A stretch of 64,000 bases of DNA, from positions 186,001 through 250,000 of the forward strand of contig NZ_CP138953.1 in the NCBI RefSeq assembly GCF_047126315.1, in the 5' to 3' direction. The DNA is from Shimia sp022448905. Lineage in GTDB: Bacteria > Pseudomonadota > Alphaproteobacteria > Rhodobacterales > Rhodobacteraceae. Of the stretch, positions 1-9,392 are shown one piece after another (the first letter of the stretch is position 1; each line of letters starts with the position of its first letter). A program made the position numbers and the translations under genes. The notes below the pieces were generated by a model, which saw only the letters and a list, made by a program, of their open reading frames with translations, ran no database searches and was not told where the DNA came from.

Positions 1-1014
1 TGGACCGTTGAAGTCGTCTTTCAGGCCGCTTTCCGCACAGGACGGCACACGCTCCGCCATCGCCATGTACTGATCCGCAATCCGGTCCAGATCGAGCGGG
101 AACAAGTCGGCGCGGAAGCTGTCCGGCACCCCGTGCTCAAACCGCGCCGGTGCGCCATGTTCATAGATGCCCAGAATCCAGCCACCACGTTCCTCACGCG
201 CATAGCTCTCATTGTCCGCATCCCGCACGACCGGGTGTTCCGGGTTGCCCGCTTCACGCCATTTCACCAGCTCAGGGTCTTGGTCCATCACGATGAAGGT
301 GTGCTCCACCGGGATCGCAGGCATCTTAATGCCCAGCATCTTCGCGGTGCGCTGCGCGTGGTTACCCGACGCGGTCACCACATGCTCGGCAGTGATGACA
401 AAGGTCTCATCGCTCGGCACAAGGTTGCCGCCCTTCTCCACCATCTTGGTGCAGGTCACTTCCCAGTGGGTGCCATTCCAGTGAAACGCATCCGCCTGGA
501 TTTTGCGGACAATCTCAACGCCACGCTGACGCGCGCCTTTGGCCATCGCCATGGTCACGTCCGCCGGGTTGATATAGCCGTCCTCAGTGTGGAACAGCGC
601 GCCTTTGAGGTCATCAGTCTTGATCAGCGGCCAACGCTCGCTGATCTGATCCGGAGACAGCCACTCATACTTCACACCACAGGTCTCAGCCGTAGAAGCA
701 TAGAGCATGAACTCATCCATACGGTCCTGCGTCTGCGCCATGCGCAAGTTGCCCACCACAGCAAACCCAGCGTTCAGCCCGGTCTCTTCTTCCAGCGTCT
801 TATAAAAATCCACCGAATACTGGTGAATGTGGGTCGTCGCATAAGACATATTGAACAGCGGCAGCAGGCCCGCCGCGTGCCAGGTCGAACCGGAGGTCAG
901 CTCATCCCGCTCAATCAGCATCACATCGTCCCAGCCCGCTTTGGCAAGGTGATAGGCAATCGACGTGCCAACGGCACCGCCGCCAACAACAAGGGCTTTT
1001 ACGTTTGTTTTCAT
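1..1014 (-). CDS. FAD-dependent dimethylglycine/sarcosine dehydrogenase-like protein (C-terminus outside window)
   Basis: The reverse strand is open from an ATG at 1014 to the window edge, giving the first 338 residues. The protein starts with a Rossmann FAD-binding segment, VVGGGAVGTSIAYHL near residues 8-22, then an acidic end of beta-2 (LIERDELTSGSTWHAAGLL) typical of the DAO fold in dimethylglycine, sarcosine and related methylamine dehydrogenases. Full members run about 800 residues and carry a C-terminal GcvT-like folate-binding half, which is not visible here, so a folate-linked demethylase is inferred only from the N-terminal half. Likely cytosolic, oxidising an N-methyl amine with transfer of the one-carbon unit to tetrahydrofolate. 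It is divergent from panC with about 180 bp between the starts. Confidence 0.75.
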   Translation of the reverse strand, partial: MKTNVKALVVGGGAVGTSIAYHLAKAGWDDVMLIERDELTSGSTWHAAGLLPLFNMSYATTHIHQYSVDFYKTLEEETGLNAGFAVVGNLRMAQTQDRMDEFMLYASTAETCGVKYEWLSPDQISERWPLIKTDDLKGALFHTEDGYINPADVTMAMAKGARQRGVEIVRKIQADAFHWNGTHWEVTCTKMVEKGGNLVPSDETFVITAEHVVTASGNHAQRTAKMLGIKMPAIPVEHTFIVMDQDPELVKWREAGNPEHPVVRDADNESYAREERGGWILGIYEHGAPARFEHGVPDSFRADLFPLDLDRIADQYMAMAERVPSCAESGLKDDFNGP

Positions 1015-1195
1015 GAGACAGGCGACTCCCCTGAGCATAATCCTTTTGCGCAAACTGTACCGGATTGCCGAAATTGCGCACGGTCCAGCCGACGCTTGAT
1101 TGCACAATTGCGACGCCACGTTGCCGCAAAAAGCCTTGCTGCATCGCAGCGGGGGCATTACACCCCACAACCACCTTGAAGGGAGACAGGCAAGA

Positions 1196-2038
1196 ATGCG
1201 TATTTGCCGCTCGATTTCGGACTGCCGCGCCGCAGTCAAAGAGCTTCGCGCCACCGGTGAAACTGTGGCAATGGTGCCCACCATGGGCTTTCTGCACGCG
1301 GGTCACATGTCCCTTGTAGAAACCGCCAAGGCAGAGGCCAACCATGTGGTTGTCTCAATCTTTGTGAACCCCACCCAATTTGGCGAAAGCGCCGATCTGG
1401 ACGCCTACCCCCGCGACGAAGAGCGCGACCTTGCAATGCTGCGCGACGCAGGTGTTGCTCTGGTCTTCCTGCCAGAAGTGGACACCATGTATCCGGCCGG
1501 TGATGAAACCATCGTGGAAACCACGCGTTTGGCCAATATGCTGCACGGTGAAGTCCGCCCCGGCCACTTCCGCGGCGTAACCACCGTGGTCGCGCGCCTG
1601 TTCAACATCGTGCAGCCGGATGTGGCTGTCTTTGGCGAAAAGGACTACCAGCAGCTTCAGGTCATCAAGCGCATGGTAGCCGACCTACACATGCCGCTCA
1701 CCATCGTGGGTGCGCCAACGGTGCGAGAGCCCGACGGCCTCGCCATGTCCTCGCGCAACGTGCGCCTGTCGGCAGAGGATCGCCAAGCTGCGCTGGTGCT
1801 CTCCAAATCCCTCGCCGCCGCCGAAGCCGCCGCAACCGATGCCACGGTCGCCGACCTGCGCAAAACTATCGCAGACACCATCGAGGATGAGCCACGTGCT
1901 GTCCTCAAAGGGCTGGACATCGTCGCCGCCGAAACGCTCAATACCATCGACGGGCCGCTCACAGGCCCCACCGCCATCATGATCTCCGTTGCCTTCGGCG
2001 ACATTCTCCTGATTGACCAAAGGGTTGTCACACCATGA
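1196..2038 (+). CDS. panC: Pantothenate synthetase PanC
   Basis: 280 residues, the usual size of the family. PanC condenses pantoate with beta-alanine using ATP, the last step of pantothenate (vitamin B5) synthesis in the cytosol. Visible signatures are the nucleotidyltransferase HIGH-type segment PTMGFLHAGH at residues 28-37, the GEKDYQQ block at 147-153 and the KMSKS-like SSRN at 185-188. The ATG at 1196 was chosen because GGAGACAGG lies just upstream and the protein then starts as the family does; an upstream in-frame extension to 1100 carries no conserved sequence. The stop overlaps the start of panB (ATGA), so the two are translationally coupled. No panD was seen in the window, so the beta-alanine source must lie elsewhere. 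Confidence 0.97.
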   Translation: MRICRSISDCRAAVKELRATGETVAMVPTMGFLHAGHMSLVETAKAEANHVVVSIFVNPTQFGESADLDAYPRDEERDLAMLRDAGVALVFLPEVDTMYPAGDETIVETTRLANMLHGEVRPGHFRGVTTVVARLFNIVQPDVAVFGEKDYQQLQVIKRMVADLHMPLTIVGAPTVREPDGLAMSSRNVRLSAEDRQAALVLSKSLAAAEAAATDATVADLRKTIADTIEDEPRAVLKGLDIVAAETLNTIDGPLTGPTAIMISVAFGDILLIDQRVVTP

Positions 2039-2844
2039 GCACACAGACCCCCATCCGCCGCACCACGGTGCCACAGATCGCCAACCGCAAGGGTGGCGAG
2101 CCGATTGTCAGCCTCACCAGCTACCACGCCCACACCGCTGCCATCGTCGACAAATTCGCCGACTTCATTCTGGTTGGCGACAGCCTCGGCATGGTCATGC
2201 ACGGCATGGAAAGCACCGTGGGCGTGCCGCTCGATCTGATGATCATGCACGGCAAAGCCGTTGTGCGCGGCACCCAAAAAGCGCTGGTGGTCGTGGACAT
2301 GCCCTTTGGCACTTACGAGGAAAGCCCCGCCGTGGCCTTCCGCAACGCCGCCAAGATCATGAAAGAAACCGGCTGCGGCGCAGTCAAACTCGAAGGCGGC
2401 AAGCGTATGGCGGAAACCATCCGATTCCTCACCGAACGTGGCATCCCAGTGATGGCCCACATTGGTCTCACACCGCAATCCAGCCACGTCATGGGCGGCT
2501 TCAAAACTCAGGGCCGCGATGAAGACACCTGGGCGATGCACGAAGAAGACGCGCAAGCCGTGGCTGAGGCTGGCGCCTTCGCCATCGTGCTTGAAGGCAT
2601 GGTGGAACCCCTCGCGGCCAAGATCACCAAGCAAATCCCGATCCCAACCATCGGCATCGGCGCCTCTGCGGAATGTGACGGCCAAATCCTCGTGCTTGAA
2701 GACATGCTCGGCCTGAACGAATGGACGCCCAAGTTTGTGAAAGTCTACGGCGACCTCGGCCCCGCGATTGAGCGCGCCGTCAGCCAATACGCCCACGAGG
2801 TCAAAACCCGCAGCTTCCCAAGTGAGGACGAGGTCTACCGCTAA
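2035..2844 (+). CDS. panB: 3-methyl-2-oxobutanoate hydroxymethyltransferase PanB
   Basis: 269 residues. PanB transfers a hydroxymethyl group from methylene-tetrahydrofolate to 2-ketoisovalerate to form ketopantoate. The TIM-barrel signature LVGDSLGMVMHG (residues 46-57), with Mg-binding Asp49, and the later GGKRMAETI and GIGASAECDGQ segments are characteristic. It starts inside the panC stop codon and is followed by a strong hairpin terminator at 2916, so panCB looks like a complete two-gene operon. The order panC then panB is the reverse of the E. coli order but common in alphaproteobacteria. Confidence 0.97.
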   Translation: MSTQTPIRRTTVPQIANRKGGEPIVSLTSYHAHTAAIVDKFADFILVGDSLGMVMHGMESTVGVPLDLMIMHGKAVVRGTQKALVVVDMPFGTYEESPAVAFRNAAKIMKETGCGAVKLEGGKRMAETIRFLTERGIPVMAHIGLTPQSSHVMGGFKTQGRDEDTWAMHEEDAQAVAEAGAFAIVLEGMVEPLAAKITKQIPIPTIGIGASAECDGQILVLEDMLGLNEWTPKFVKVYGDLGPAIERAVSQYAHEVKTRSFPSEDEVYR

Positions 2845-2868
2845 GCCCTCAGGCTTCCTTTGGCCTCA

Positions 2869-2890
2869 ATTATCCCCGCCGGAGGCACCT
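2869..2890 (+). repeat. Intergenic GC-rich repeat, copy 1
   Basis: Reads ATTATCCCCGCCGGAGGCAC, just after the panB stop. The same core (AATATCCCCGCCGGAGGC) recurs with changes near 18177, 23941 and 36522, always in the gap after a gene. Short elements like this are frequent in Roseobacter-group intergenic DNA; no function is assigned. Confidence 0.55.
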
Positions 2891-2915
2891 GCTCTCTCGG
2901 CGCACTCAAACAGCA

Positions 2916-2944
2916 AAAAGCCCCGGGCAACCGCCGGGGCTTTT
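2916..2944 (+). terminator. Rho-independent terminator after panB
   Basis: Perfect 11-bp stem AAAAGCCCCGG / CCGGGGCTTTT with a 7-nt loop, followed by CTTTTT. On the reverse strand the stem also ends in TTTT, so it can serve the convergent serine hydrolase gene that ends at 2966. Confidence 0.9.
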
Positions 2945-2965
2945 CTTTTTCTCTGTCGCGACTTT

Positions 2966-4240
2966 TTAAAGTGGCGCGACCGCTTCCAGGATCGCAGGCA
3001 CAATCTCAACAAACAAAAGCGTGTTCATACGTTCGGTCTCGGTCTGCGGATAGCCACCATTCATCGCAATCACCGTGTCCGTCGCTGGCTCCATCACCAG
3101 CGTCTGACCGTGAATGCCCACAAAAACGATAATCTTGTGGCCTTTGATGTTCAGCACGCGGATCTGATCTTTGTACCAGCCGTCCGGTGCCAGCGCCGCC
3201 TCTTTGCCAACAGACCAGGCCGCCCGCACGCGGTCATTGCCTTGCCACAGCGCCTCAAGGAACGCCTGAGGCACCAGTTGCTCACCCAAATGGTTCTGCC
3301 CCTCGTTGAGGAACACCCGCCCCATTTTAGCCAGATCCCGCGTGCGCATGTTCAAGCCGCCGGAAGCCACCGTATTGCCCGCGGCATCCGCCTGGAAATA
3401 GGCCGGCCCTTCGGCCCCCAATTTGCTCCAGATTTTTGCTTCAAGGTAATCCGCCAACCTCTCGCCGGTGGCCTTCTCCACAATCAGCCCCAAAATCTCG
3501 GTGTTTGGGTCCTGATACTGATAATGCGTGCCCGGTGCGTATTTCTGGCTGTCGATGGTCAGCAGGTAATCCTGAATGCCGTTGAGCCCGCTGTCATTGG
3601 GGCCATTCCATTCTTGCGACTGCGTGAACTTCGGGTCCCAGGACAAGAACGGCGGCGTCTTGATGTCCAACCCGGAATTCATATCCGCCACATCCTGAAC
3701 CGAGACACCCTCAAACGCTGTACCTTTGAACTCGGGCAGATAAGCCTCCACTGGATTGGACATATCCAACTTACCCTCAGCCGCCGCAATCCCGGCCAAC
3801 GTCGCGGTAAAGGACTTAGTCACCGACATGTCCAGATGCGTGCTCTCCGGCGTCATCCCGTTCCAGAAATGCTGGTGCAACAGCCGGTCGCCTTTGAGCA
3901 CCACCATCGAATGGTTCTTCAGGCGGTACTTCAGCAGTGTATCCAGCGTGTGCTCGCCGTCCGCATCCAGACCGGTCAGCTTGGTGAAATCGAGCGATCC
4001 GGTCTCATCTTTCCACTCCTCCGGCGCCACTGCGCTCCCGGGGTCCACAACATAGTGCCGCGTGAATTTGTAAGCGTTGGGGAAGGTCACCGACGCATGT
4101 TCACCGGTGTCCCAGTTGGCTTGCGAAATGCCAAAATGTTCAACTTGCGCCAGGAAATCCTCATCCACGGGCTGCAACTCTGCAGCCATCGCCATTGAGG
4201 AAAAAGAAACACAGCCCACCAGAGCCATATGCTTGAACAT
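2966..4240 (-). CDS. Secreted serine hydrolase of the beta-lactamase (class C)/NylB-like family
   Basis: 424 residues. The N-terminus MFKHMALVGCVSFSSMAMAA is a signal peptide, so the enzyme is probably periplasmic. The nucleophile motif SxxK is present as SVTK at residues 139-142, within THLDMSVTKSFT, and a Tyr-containing segment (HYQYQDPN) stands where the YxN motif is expected. The third box KTG is replaced by a HGQT-like segment near the C-terminus, which points to an esterase, peptidase or amidase of the 6-aminohexanoate-dimer hydrolase type rather than a true beta-lactamase. The ATG at 4240 was preferred over a longer start because it has GGGAG in front and begins the signal peptide. It stands alone between panB and a flavoprotein gene. 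Substrate unknown. Confidence 0.85.
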   Translation of the reverse strand: MFKHMALVGCVSFSSMAMAAELQPVDEDFLAQVEHFGISQANWDTGEHASVTFPNAYKFTRHYVVDPGSAVAPEEWKDETGSLDFTKLTGLDADGEHTLDTLLKYRLKNHSMVVLKGDRLLHQHFWNGMTPESTHLDMSVTKSFTATLAGIAAAEGKLDMSNPVEAYLPEFKGTAFEGVSVQDVADMNSGLDIKTPPFLSWDPKFTQSQEWNGPNDSGLNGIQDYLLTIDSQKYAPGTHYQYQDPNTEILGLIVEKATGERLADYLEAKIWSKLGAEGPAYFQADAAGNTVASGGLNMRTRDLAKMGRVFLNEGQNHLGEQLVPQAFLEALWQGNDRVRAAWSVGKEAALAPDGWYKDQIRVLNIKGHKIIVFVGIHGQTLVMEPATDTVIAMNGGYPQTETERMNTLLFVEIVPAILEAVAPL

Positions 4241-4420
4241 GGTTTGGTACTCCCAAAAGTAATCGTTCAAAACCGAGGGTAACTTCACCACCATGACGTG
4301 CGATGATCTCGGTCTCAAAGAAGACTTAGGGAAGGTTGCCGACAAAAGAAGCCAGGCACTCACAAAAATGTGACCACTCGGACATTTTTGGCCGAGCGAA
4401 CCACTACTGAATTGATAAGA

Positions 4421-5818
4421 TTAGAAAATCTTACCCGGATTCATGATGCCATCCGGGTCGATGGCCGCTTTGATCGCCGCCATGACGTCCACCGCACCGC
4501 CCAGTTCTTTACGCAGATACGGCTTTTTGCCCTGTCCAATGCCATGCTCACCGGTACAGGTCCCGCCCATCTCGATCGCCACATCGTTGAGCCAGCTGAC
4601 ATAGCCCTGCGCCGCAGCCACCTCATCGGGGTTATCCATATCAACCAGCGGCAGCATGTGGAAATTGCCGTCCCCGACGTGCCCCACAACGGCGGAGATC
4701 AGCCCGAGCTCATCCGCCTTTTCCTTGGCCGCGGTCACACATTCCGCCAGCCGCGAAATTGGCACACAGACATCGGTGGAAATGCCTTTGGCGCCGGGAC
4801 GCAACGCCAGCGCCGCCCAATACATGTCATGCCGCGCCTGCCACAGTTTGCTGCGATCCTCGGCCTTCTGCGTCCACTCAAACCCGGTGCCGCCAACCTC
4901 TTCGGCGATATGGCCAAACATCTCGGCTTGCTCTGCCACGCCTGTTTCTGAGCCGTGGAACTCCAGTAGCAACAAATGCTGCTCCGGCAGATCCAACTTC
5001 GAATAGTCATTGGCCGCCTTCACCGCGAGCGAATCCAGCAACTCAATTCGCGCCACCGGGATGCCATACTGAATGGTCATCATCACCGCCTGACAGGCCG
5101 CATCAATGGTCTCAAACGAACAGCGCGCCGAGGACATCGCCTCCGGAATACCCTGCAGCTTCAGCGTGATCTCGGTGATGATGCCCAAGGTGCCTTCCGA
5201 GCCAACCATCAGACGGGTCAGATCATAGCCTGCACTGGATTTTTTGGCGCGACTTGCGGTGCGGATCACCTTACCAGATGGCAGCACCACCTCAAGGCTC
5301 AGGATGTTGTCTTTCATCGTGCCATAGCGCACCGCATTGGTGCCGCTGGCGCGGGTGGAGGCCATGCCCCCCAGCGACGCATTGGCCCCGGGATCAATTG
5401 GGAAAAACAAGCCCTGGTCACGCAGTTCCAGATTCAACTGTTCCCGCGTCACCCCCGGCTGCACCACACAATCAAGGTCCTCGGCGTTCACCGCCACAAC
5501 TTTGTTCATCTCGGTCAGGTCAATACACACACCACCTGCCGGTGCATTCACGTGTCCCTCCAGCGAGGTCCCTGTGCCATAGGCAATCACCGGCACCTTA
5601 TGCGTGGCGCAGGTCTTCACGATATCGCTCACCTCTTGGGTGGACTTGGCAAAGATTACCGCATCCGGCGCCTGTGTCTTGATCCAAGTGGTGGTGTGCC
5701 CGTGCTGCTCACGCATCGACTGGCCGGTGTGAAACGCCTCGCCGAATTGCTGTTTCAACACACCCAACGCCGCCGCAACTCCCTCTTCATTGCGCGGCAA
5801 ATCCACTGCCAATCCCAT
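4421..5818 (-). CDS. FAD-linked oxidase, D-lactate dehydrogenase (cytochrome)/GlcD-like
   Basis: 465 residues of the VAO/PCMH flavoprotein family. The N-terminal half carries the FAD-binding PCMH fold (KSTQEVSDIVKTCATHKVPV, then IAYGTGTSLEGHVN), and the C-terminus has the conserved CTGEHGIGQGKK segment of D-lactate and glycolate oxidases. Such enzymes oxidise D-2-hydroxy acids to 2-oxo acids and pass electrons to cytochrome c or quinone. Length and single-chain layout fit D-lactate dehydrogenase (cytochrome) better than GlcD, which is usually followed by glcE and glcF; those are absent here. ATG 5818 follows AAGGGGAG at good spacing; a GTG two codons upstream lies on top of the ribosome site and is less likely. 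The substrate could be D-lactate or another D-2-hydroxy acid. Confidence 0.87.
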   Translation of the reverse strand: MGLAVDLPRNEEGVAAALGVLKQQFGEAFHTGQSMREQHGHTTTWIKTQAPDAVIFAKSTQEVSDIVKTCATHKVPVIAYGTGTSLEGHVNAPAGGVCIDLTEMNKVVAVNAEDLDCVVQPGVTREQLNLELRDQGLFFPIDPGANASLGGMASTRASGTNAVRYGTMKDNILSLEVVLPSGKVIRTASRAKKSSAGYDLTRLMVGSEGTLGIITEITLKLQGIPEAMSSARCSFETIDAACQAVMMTIQYGIPVARIELLDSLAVKAANDYSKLDLPEQHLLLLEFHGSETGVAEQAEMFGHIAEEVGGTGFEWTQKAEDRSKLWQARHDMYWAALALRPGAKGISTDVCVPISRLAECVTAAKEKADELGLISAVVGHVGDGNFHMLPLVDMDNPDEVAAAQGYVSWLNDVAIEMGGTCTGEHGIGQGKKPYLRKELGGAVDVMAAIKAAIDPDGIMNPGKIF

Positions 5819-5886
5819 GGGCACTCCCCTTCTCCATGTCGGTATGCGCCATGGCTACGCGGCACCTACCTCAAGGTCAAGCGCGG

Positions 5887-7668
5887 CTATTCGCCATAGG
5901 CCAGCCCCTCGCGGCGATTGTCCGCGCCCCCCTGCAATCCGTCCCCAACGGCAATTGCGTGCAGGCCGGAATTCAGGTCCCGTGCATTCACTTTGTAGCC
6001 CATGCCGGTCAGCGGCTCGCCAATCTCCATCGCCGCGCTTTCCGCTTCAATGTCATAGGTGCCAAAGCGGTTCACCAGATGCGGCAGATCAATTGCCTGC
6101 TGCACGTCCATGCCCCAATCCAGATGCGCGATGATGGTTTTGGCCACATACCCGATGATCCGGCTACCGCCAGGGCTGCCCACCACCAGAGTTGGTTTAC
6201 CATCCTTCAGCACAATGGTTGGCGCCATGGAAGAGCGCGGCCGTTTGCCCGGCTCCACCCGATTGGCCACCGGCACGCCGTCACGATGGGAGCGGAAAGA
6301 GAAATCCGTCAGCTCGTTGTTGAGCAAGAACCCATTGGTCATCACCCGGCTGCCAAAGCCGTTTTCAATCGTCGTCGTCATGGACAAAGCGTTGCCGTAG
6401 CTGTCGACAATAGAAATGTGAGATGTGGAGGGCTGCGCAAAGCTTTCGCCATCCGCATAGTGCAATGCATGGTCAAACTCCGGCGCGCCCGGCTCCACGC
6501 TTTCCAAAGCCGCAGTGCCTTCCAACAGCTTCGCCCGCTCAGCAAGGTAGTCGGCTGCAAGCAACCCAGAGCTTGGCACCGGCACATAGTCACTGTCGGC
6601 CATGTAGCGACCCCGATCCGCGAAGGCGAGGCGGGAGGCATCGCCAATCAAGCGCCAGGCATCCGCACTGTCAGGCCCAAGCCCTGCAATGTCATAAGGC
6701 TGCACCAACCCAAGAATTTGCCCCACGGTCAGCCCGCCAGAAGATGGCGGCCCCATGCCACAGACATCATGCGCGCGGTACGCCACACAGACCGCAGGTC
6801 GCTCCTTGACCTGATACAGCGCCAAATCCACCGCGCTCAGCACGCCTGGATTGTTGGCGTCTTGCCCCGCCCCCACAATATCTGCCGCGATCTCACCTGT
6901 GTAAAACGGGGCCGCGCCCTGCGCTGCCATCAAGCGCAGGCTCTTGGCGTAATCCATGTTGAACAGGATATCACCTTCCGCCAGCGGTTTGCCCCCGGGT
7001 AGGAAGTAGCCAGCGGTAACGGGATGAGACGCAAGCCGTTCCGCATCCCGTGCCACGGATGCCGCCATGCGCGGCGACACAGGGAAGCCGATTTCTGCAT
7101 GGCGAATGGCGGGCAAAAACAGACTTGGCCACTGGCTGCGTCCCCATTTTCGGTGCGCCACCTCCATCAACATCGGTGTCCCAGGCACGCCCACAGACCG
7201 CCCGCCCACAACCGCCTCGAAAAACTTCAATGTCTCGCCGTTTTCATCCTGAAACAGGCGTGGCGTGGCCGCCAATGGCGCGGTTTCGCGCCCATCCAGC
7301 GTCGTCACCTCGCCGCTTTCGGCGTCATACCAAACCAAGAAGGCACCGCCGCCCAAACCTGAACTCTGCGGCTCGACCAGCCCCAGAACAGCCTGCACCG
7401 CCACCATGGCATCCGCCGCCGTGCCTCCGTCGCGCAACACTTCCGCGCCAGCCTCTACCGCCAAGGGGTGCGCCGCCGCCACCATCCAATCCTTTGCCTC
7501 GGTGGGCGCGCCTTGCGTCTTCGCGGCGAGAGCTGCCTGCAGGCTTTGCGGCACGTTCATGCCCAACGCGGAGCCTTCCTCCGGCGCCACACCATCCGCC
7601 GCCTCCTGTGCACCCGACACGGACGCCAACAAGCAAGTAACAGAAACCGCTGATAAAAATCGCTTCAT
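5887..7668 (-). CDS. ggt: Gamma-glutamyltransferase
   Basis: 593 residues, the size of E. coli Ggt. A signal peptide (MKRFLSAVSVTCLLASVSGA) points to the periplasm. Ggt precursors cleave themselves before a Thr that becomes the N-terminal nucleophile of the small subunit. Here that Thr is at about residue 415 in the segment PSTSHISIVD, leaving a 179-residue small subunit, and the oxyanion-type GSPGGSRII segment follows. The enzyme hydrolyses glutathione and other gamma-glutamyl compounds or transfers the glutamyl group, probably for nutrient recovery. The ATG at 7668 follows GGGAGTGGG and starts the signal peptide. It lies 68 bp upstream of the D-lactate dehydrogenase-like gene on the same strand, so co-transcription is possible. 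Confidence 0.95.
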   Translation of the reverse strand: MKRFLSAVSVTCLLASVSGAQEAADGVAPEEGSALGMNVPQSLQAALAAKTQGAPTEAKDWMVAAAHPLAVEAGAEVLRDGGTAADAMVAVQAVLGLVEPQSSGLGGGAFLVWYDAESGEVTTLDGRETAPLAATPRLFQDENGETLKFFEAVVGGRSVGVPGTPMLMEVAHRKWGRSQWPSLFLPAIRHAEIGFPVSPRMAASVARDAERLASHPVTAGYFLPGGKPLAEGDILFNMDYAKSLRLMAAQGAAPFYTGEIAADIVGAGQDANNPGVLSAVDLALYQVKERPAVCVAYRAHDVCGMGPPSSGGLTVGQILGLVQPYDIAGLGPDSADAWRLIGDASRLAFADRGRYMADSDYVPVPSSGLLAADYLAERAKLLEGTAALESVEPGAPEFDHALHYADGESFAQPSTSHISIVDSYGNALSMTTTIENGFGSRVMTNGFLLNNELTDFSFRSHRDGVPVANRVEPGKRPRSSMAPTIVLKDGKPTLVVGSPGGSRIIGYVAKTIIAHLDWGMDVQQAIDLPHLVNRFGTYDIEAESAAMEIGEPLTGMGYKVNARDLNSGLHAIAVGDGLQGGADNRREGLAYGE

Positions 7669-7738
7669 GACCCACTCCCAAACCAAAATGCAATCCGGCA
7701 ACCCAAGGTTACGGTCGCCGCTTGAAAATCAGCTTAGG

Positions 7739-8290
7739 TCAGGACAGCCCCTGCACCAACAACGGATAGCTGCTCAGGATCTCATAGACCGCGCCTTCCG
7801 AGGTCAAAGCCGAACGATACAAGGCGATTTCGCTCACCTGGATCGGATCAATTTCCAGTGAGGCCCCGCGCGACAGGGCCGCCTGCACCCGCTCCGGCGG
7901 CTGTTTCCCGTCGCGAAACCGGCTCAGCGTCACATGCGGACGAAACCGACGTTTTTCTAAGCCAATGCCAAGCCGCCGCGCGGCTTGAGCCACATCCGCC
8001 TGCAACGCCATCAACACCGGGTCAGGCGCCGCCAACAGCCCAAAGGACCGGCTGCGCGGCGCGCCAAAAATATCCATGCCCTTAAGGTGCAGCTCAAACT
8101 GCGAATGCCGGATCAGCTCCAGCTCTTCGTGCAACGCTTCCAGCATCTCTACCGGCTGGTCGTTCAGAAACGCCAACGTCAGATGCAAATTGGACGCTGG
8201 CACCTCGCGCCCCACAGCAATCCGCCCCTGCACATCCAGAAGCGCTTCCGCCTCTGGCCCGTCCAACGGAATGCCAACGAAAGCGCGCAT
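7739..8290 (-). CDS. thpR: RNA 2',3'-cyclic phosphodiesterase (2'-5' RNA ligase family)
   Basis: 183 residues of the 2H phosphoesterase superfamily. The two HxTx motifs that define it are both present, HLTL in NLHLTLAFLND and HVTL in RPHVTLSRF. Family members open 2',3'-cyclic phosphates at RNA ends and were first described as tRNA-half 2'-5' ligases. The start is 6 bp downstream of the D-2-hydroxyacid dehydrogenase stop on the same strand, so the two form an operon; no functional link is evident. Confidence 0.92.
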   Translation of the reverse strand: MRAFVGIPLDGPEAEALLDVQGRIAVGREVPASNLHLTLAFLNDQPVEMLEALHEELELIRHSQFELHLKGMDIFGAPRSRSFGLLAAPDPVLMALQADVAQAARRLGIGLEKRRFRPHVTLSRFRDGKQPPERVQAALSRGASLEIDPIQVSEIALYRSALTSEGAVYEILSSYPLLVQGLS

Positions 8291-8296
8291 GATGCC

Positions 8297-9283
8297 TTAG
8301 AGCATCGCCGGAACCACCAGATCCGGTGGCCGGTGCCCATCATCGAAGGTCTTGATGTTGATGAGGACTTTCTCCCCCATCTCGATCCGCCCTTCCACCG
8401 TGGCAGACCCCATATGCGGCATCAGCACCACATTGGGATGTCCTCGCAGATCCGGGTGGATTTCATGCCCGTGCTCATACACGTCCAAGCCAGCCCCCGC
8501 GATTTCGCCAGCTTTGAGCATCCGCACCATGGCGTTCTCGTCAATCACCTCGCCACGCGAAGTATTAATGATCACGGAAGAAGGCTTCATTAGCTTCAAA
8601 CGCCGCGCATTCAGCAGGTGGAACGTCGACGGCGTGTGCGGACAGTTCACCGACACCACATCCATGCGCGCCAGCATCTGATCGAGGCTCTCCCAATAGG
8701 TCGCCTCATATTGCTGTTCGATCTCTGGGCGTAGGCGGCGACGGTTGTGGTAATGGATCTGCATGCCACAGGCCTGCGCGCGCCGCGCCACGGCCGTGCC
8801 CACGCGGCCCATGCCCAGAATGCCGAGCCGCTTGCCGCTCACACGACCGCCCAAAAGCGCGGTAGGCGCCCAGCCGTCCCATTCGCCGGACTGCATACGC
8901 TGCACCCCTTCGCCAACCCGGCGGGTTACACCCAGGATCAGCGCCAGCGCCATATCCGCCGTATCATCGGCCGACACGCCCGGCGTGTTGGACACAAGCA
9001 CGCCACGTTGACGGGCAGAAGCCACATCGATGTGATCCACACCCGCGCCGTAATTGGCAATCAGCTTCAACCGCTCGCCAGATTGGGCAATCAAATTGGC
9101 GTCAATCTTGTCGCTCAAGGTGGGCACCAAAACGTCCGCGTCTTTCATCGCCTCGGCCAGCTGCTCGCGGCTCATCGGCGTATCATCGTCGCGCAGGCGT
9201 ACGTCAAAGAGTTCTGACAGTCGTGTTTCAACAGCTTCCGGTAAGCGTCGCGTAACGACAACACTCAGACGTTGCTTTGGCAT
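8297..9283 (-). CDS. D-2-hydroxyacid dehydrogenase (glyoxylate/hydroxypyruvate reductase type)
   Basis: 328 residues. The NAD(P)-binding Rossmann motif is GILGMGRVGTAVARRA, and the family catalytic trio is visible: Arg in NTSRGEVID, Glu in the GAGLDVYEHG region, and His in LMPHMGSATVEGR. These enzymes reduce glyoxylate, hydroxypyruvate or other 2-oxo acids to D-2-hydroxy acids in the cytosol. Asn-Tyr-Gly-Ala-Gly-Val-Asp-His near the substrate site fits the GyaR/glycerate dehydrogenase branch. The ATG at 9283 follows GGAGG; the longer reading from 9328 has no support. It is divergent from the SH3-like gene, with 109 bp between starts. Confidence 0.92.
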   Translation of the reverse strand: MPKQRLSVVVTRRLPEAVETRLSELFDVRLRDDDTPMSREQLAEAMKDADVLVPTLSDKIDANLIAQSGERLKLIANYGAGVDHIDVASARQRGVLVSNTPGVSADDTADMALALILGVTRRVGEGVQRMQSGEWDGWAPTALLGGRVSGKRLGILGMGRVGTAVARRAQACGMQIHYHNRRRLRPEIEQQYEATYWESLDQMLARMDVVSVNCPHTPSTFHLLNARRLKLMKPSSVIINTSRGEVIDENAMVRMLKAGEIAGAGLDVYEHGHEIHPDLRGHPNVVLMPHMGSATVEGRIEMGEKVLINIKTFDDGHRPPDLVVPAML

Positions 9284-9392
9284 GCAGGGCCTCCCAATGC
9301 TTTCCAATTCGGCGCGTTGCTGCCACACTGCCCCACAGGTCAGTCAGGCACAAGAACCTGCGAGCGCCACCAGAGCAGAAAAATCAGGCAAT

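Noticed and set aside
133..1179. Long plus-strand reading frame of 348 codons opposite the first flavoprotein gene
   Set aside because: It lies antisense to a gene with clear FAD-binding motifs and reads as a His/Arg-rich shadow typical of GC-rich codon bias.
2768..4198. 476-codon plus-strand frame opposite the serine hydrolase
   Set aside because: No recognisable motif; it mirrors the C-ending codons of the real hydrolase gene, which has a signal peptide and SxxK motif.
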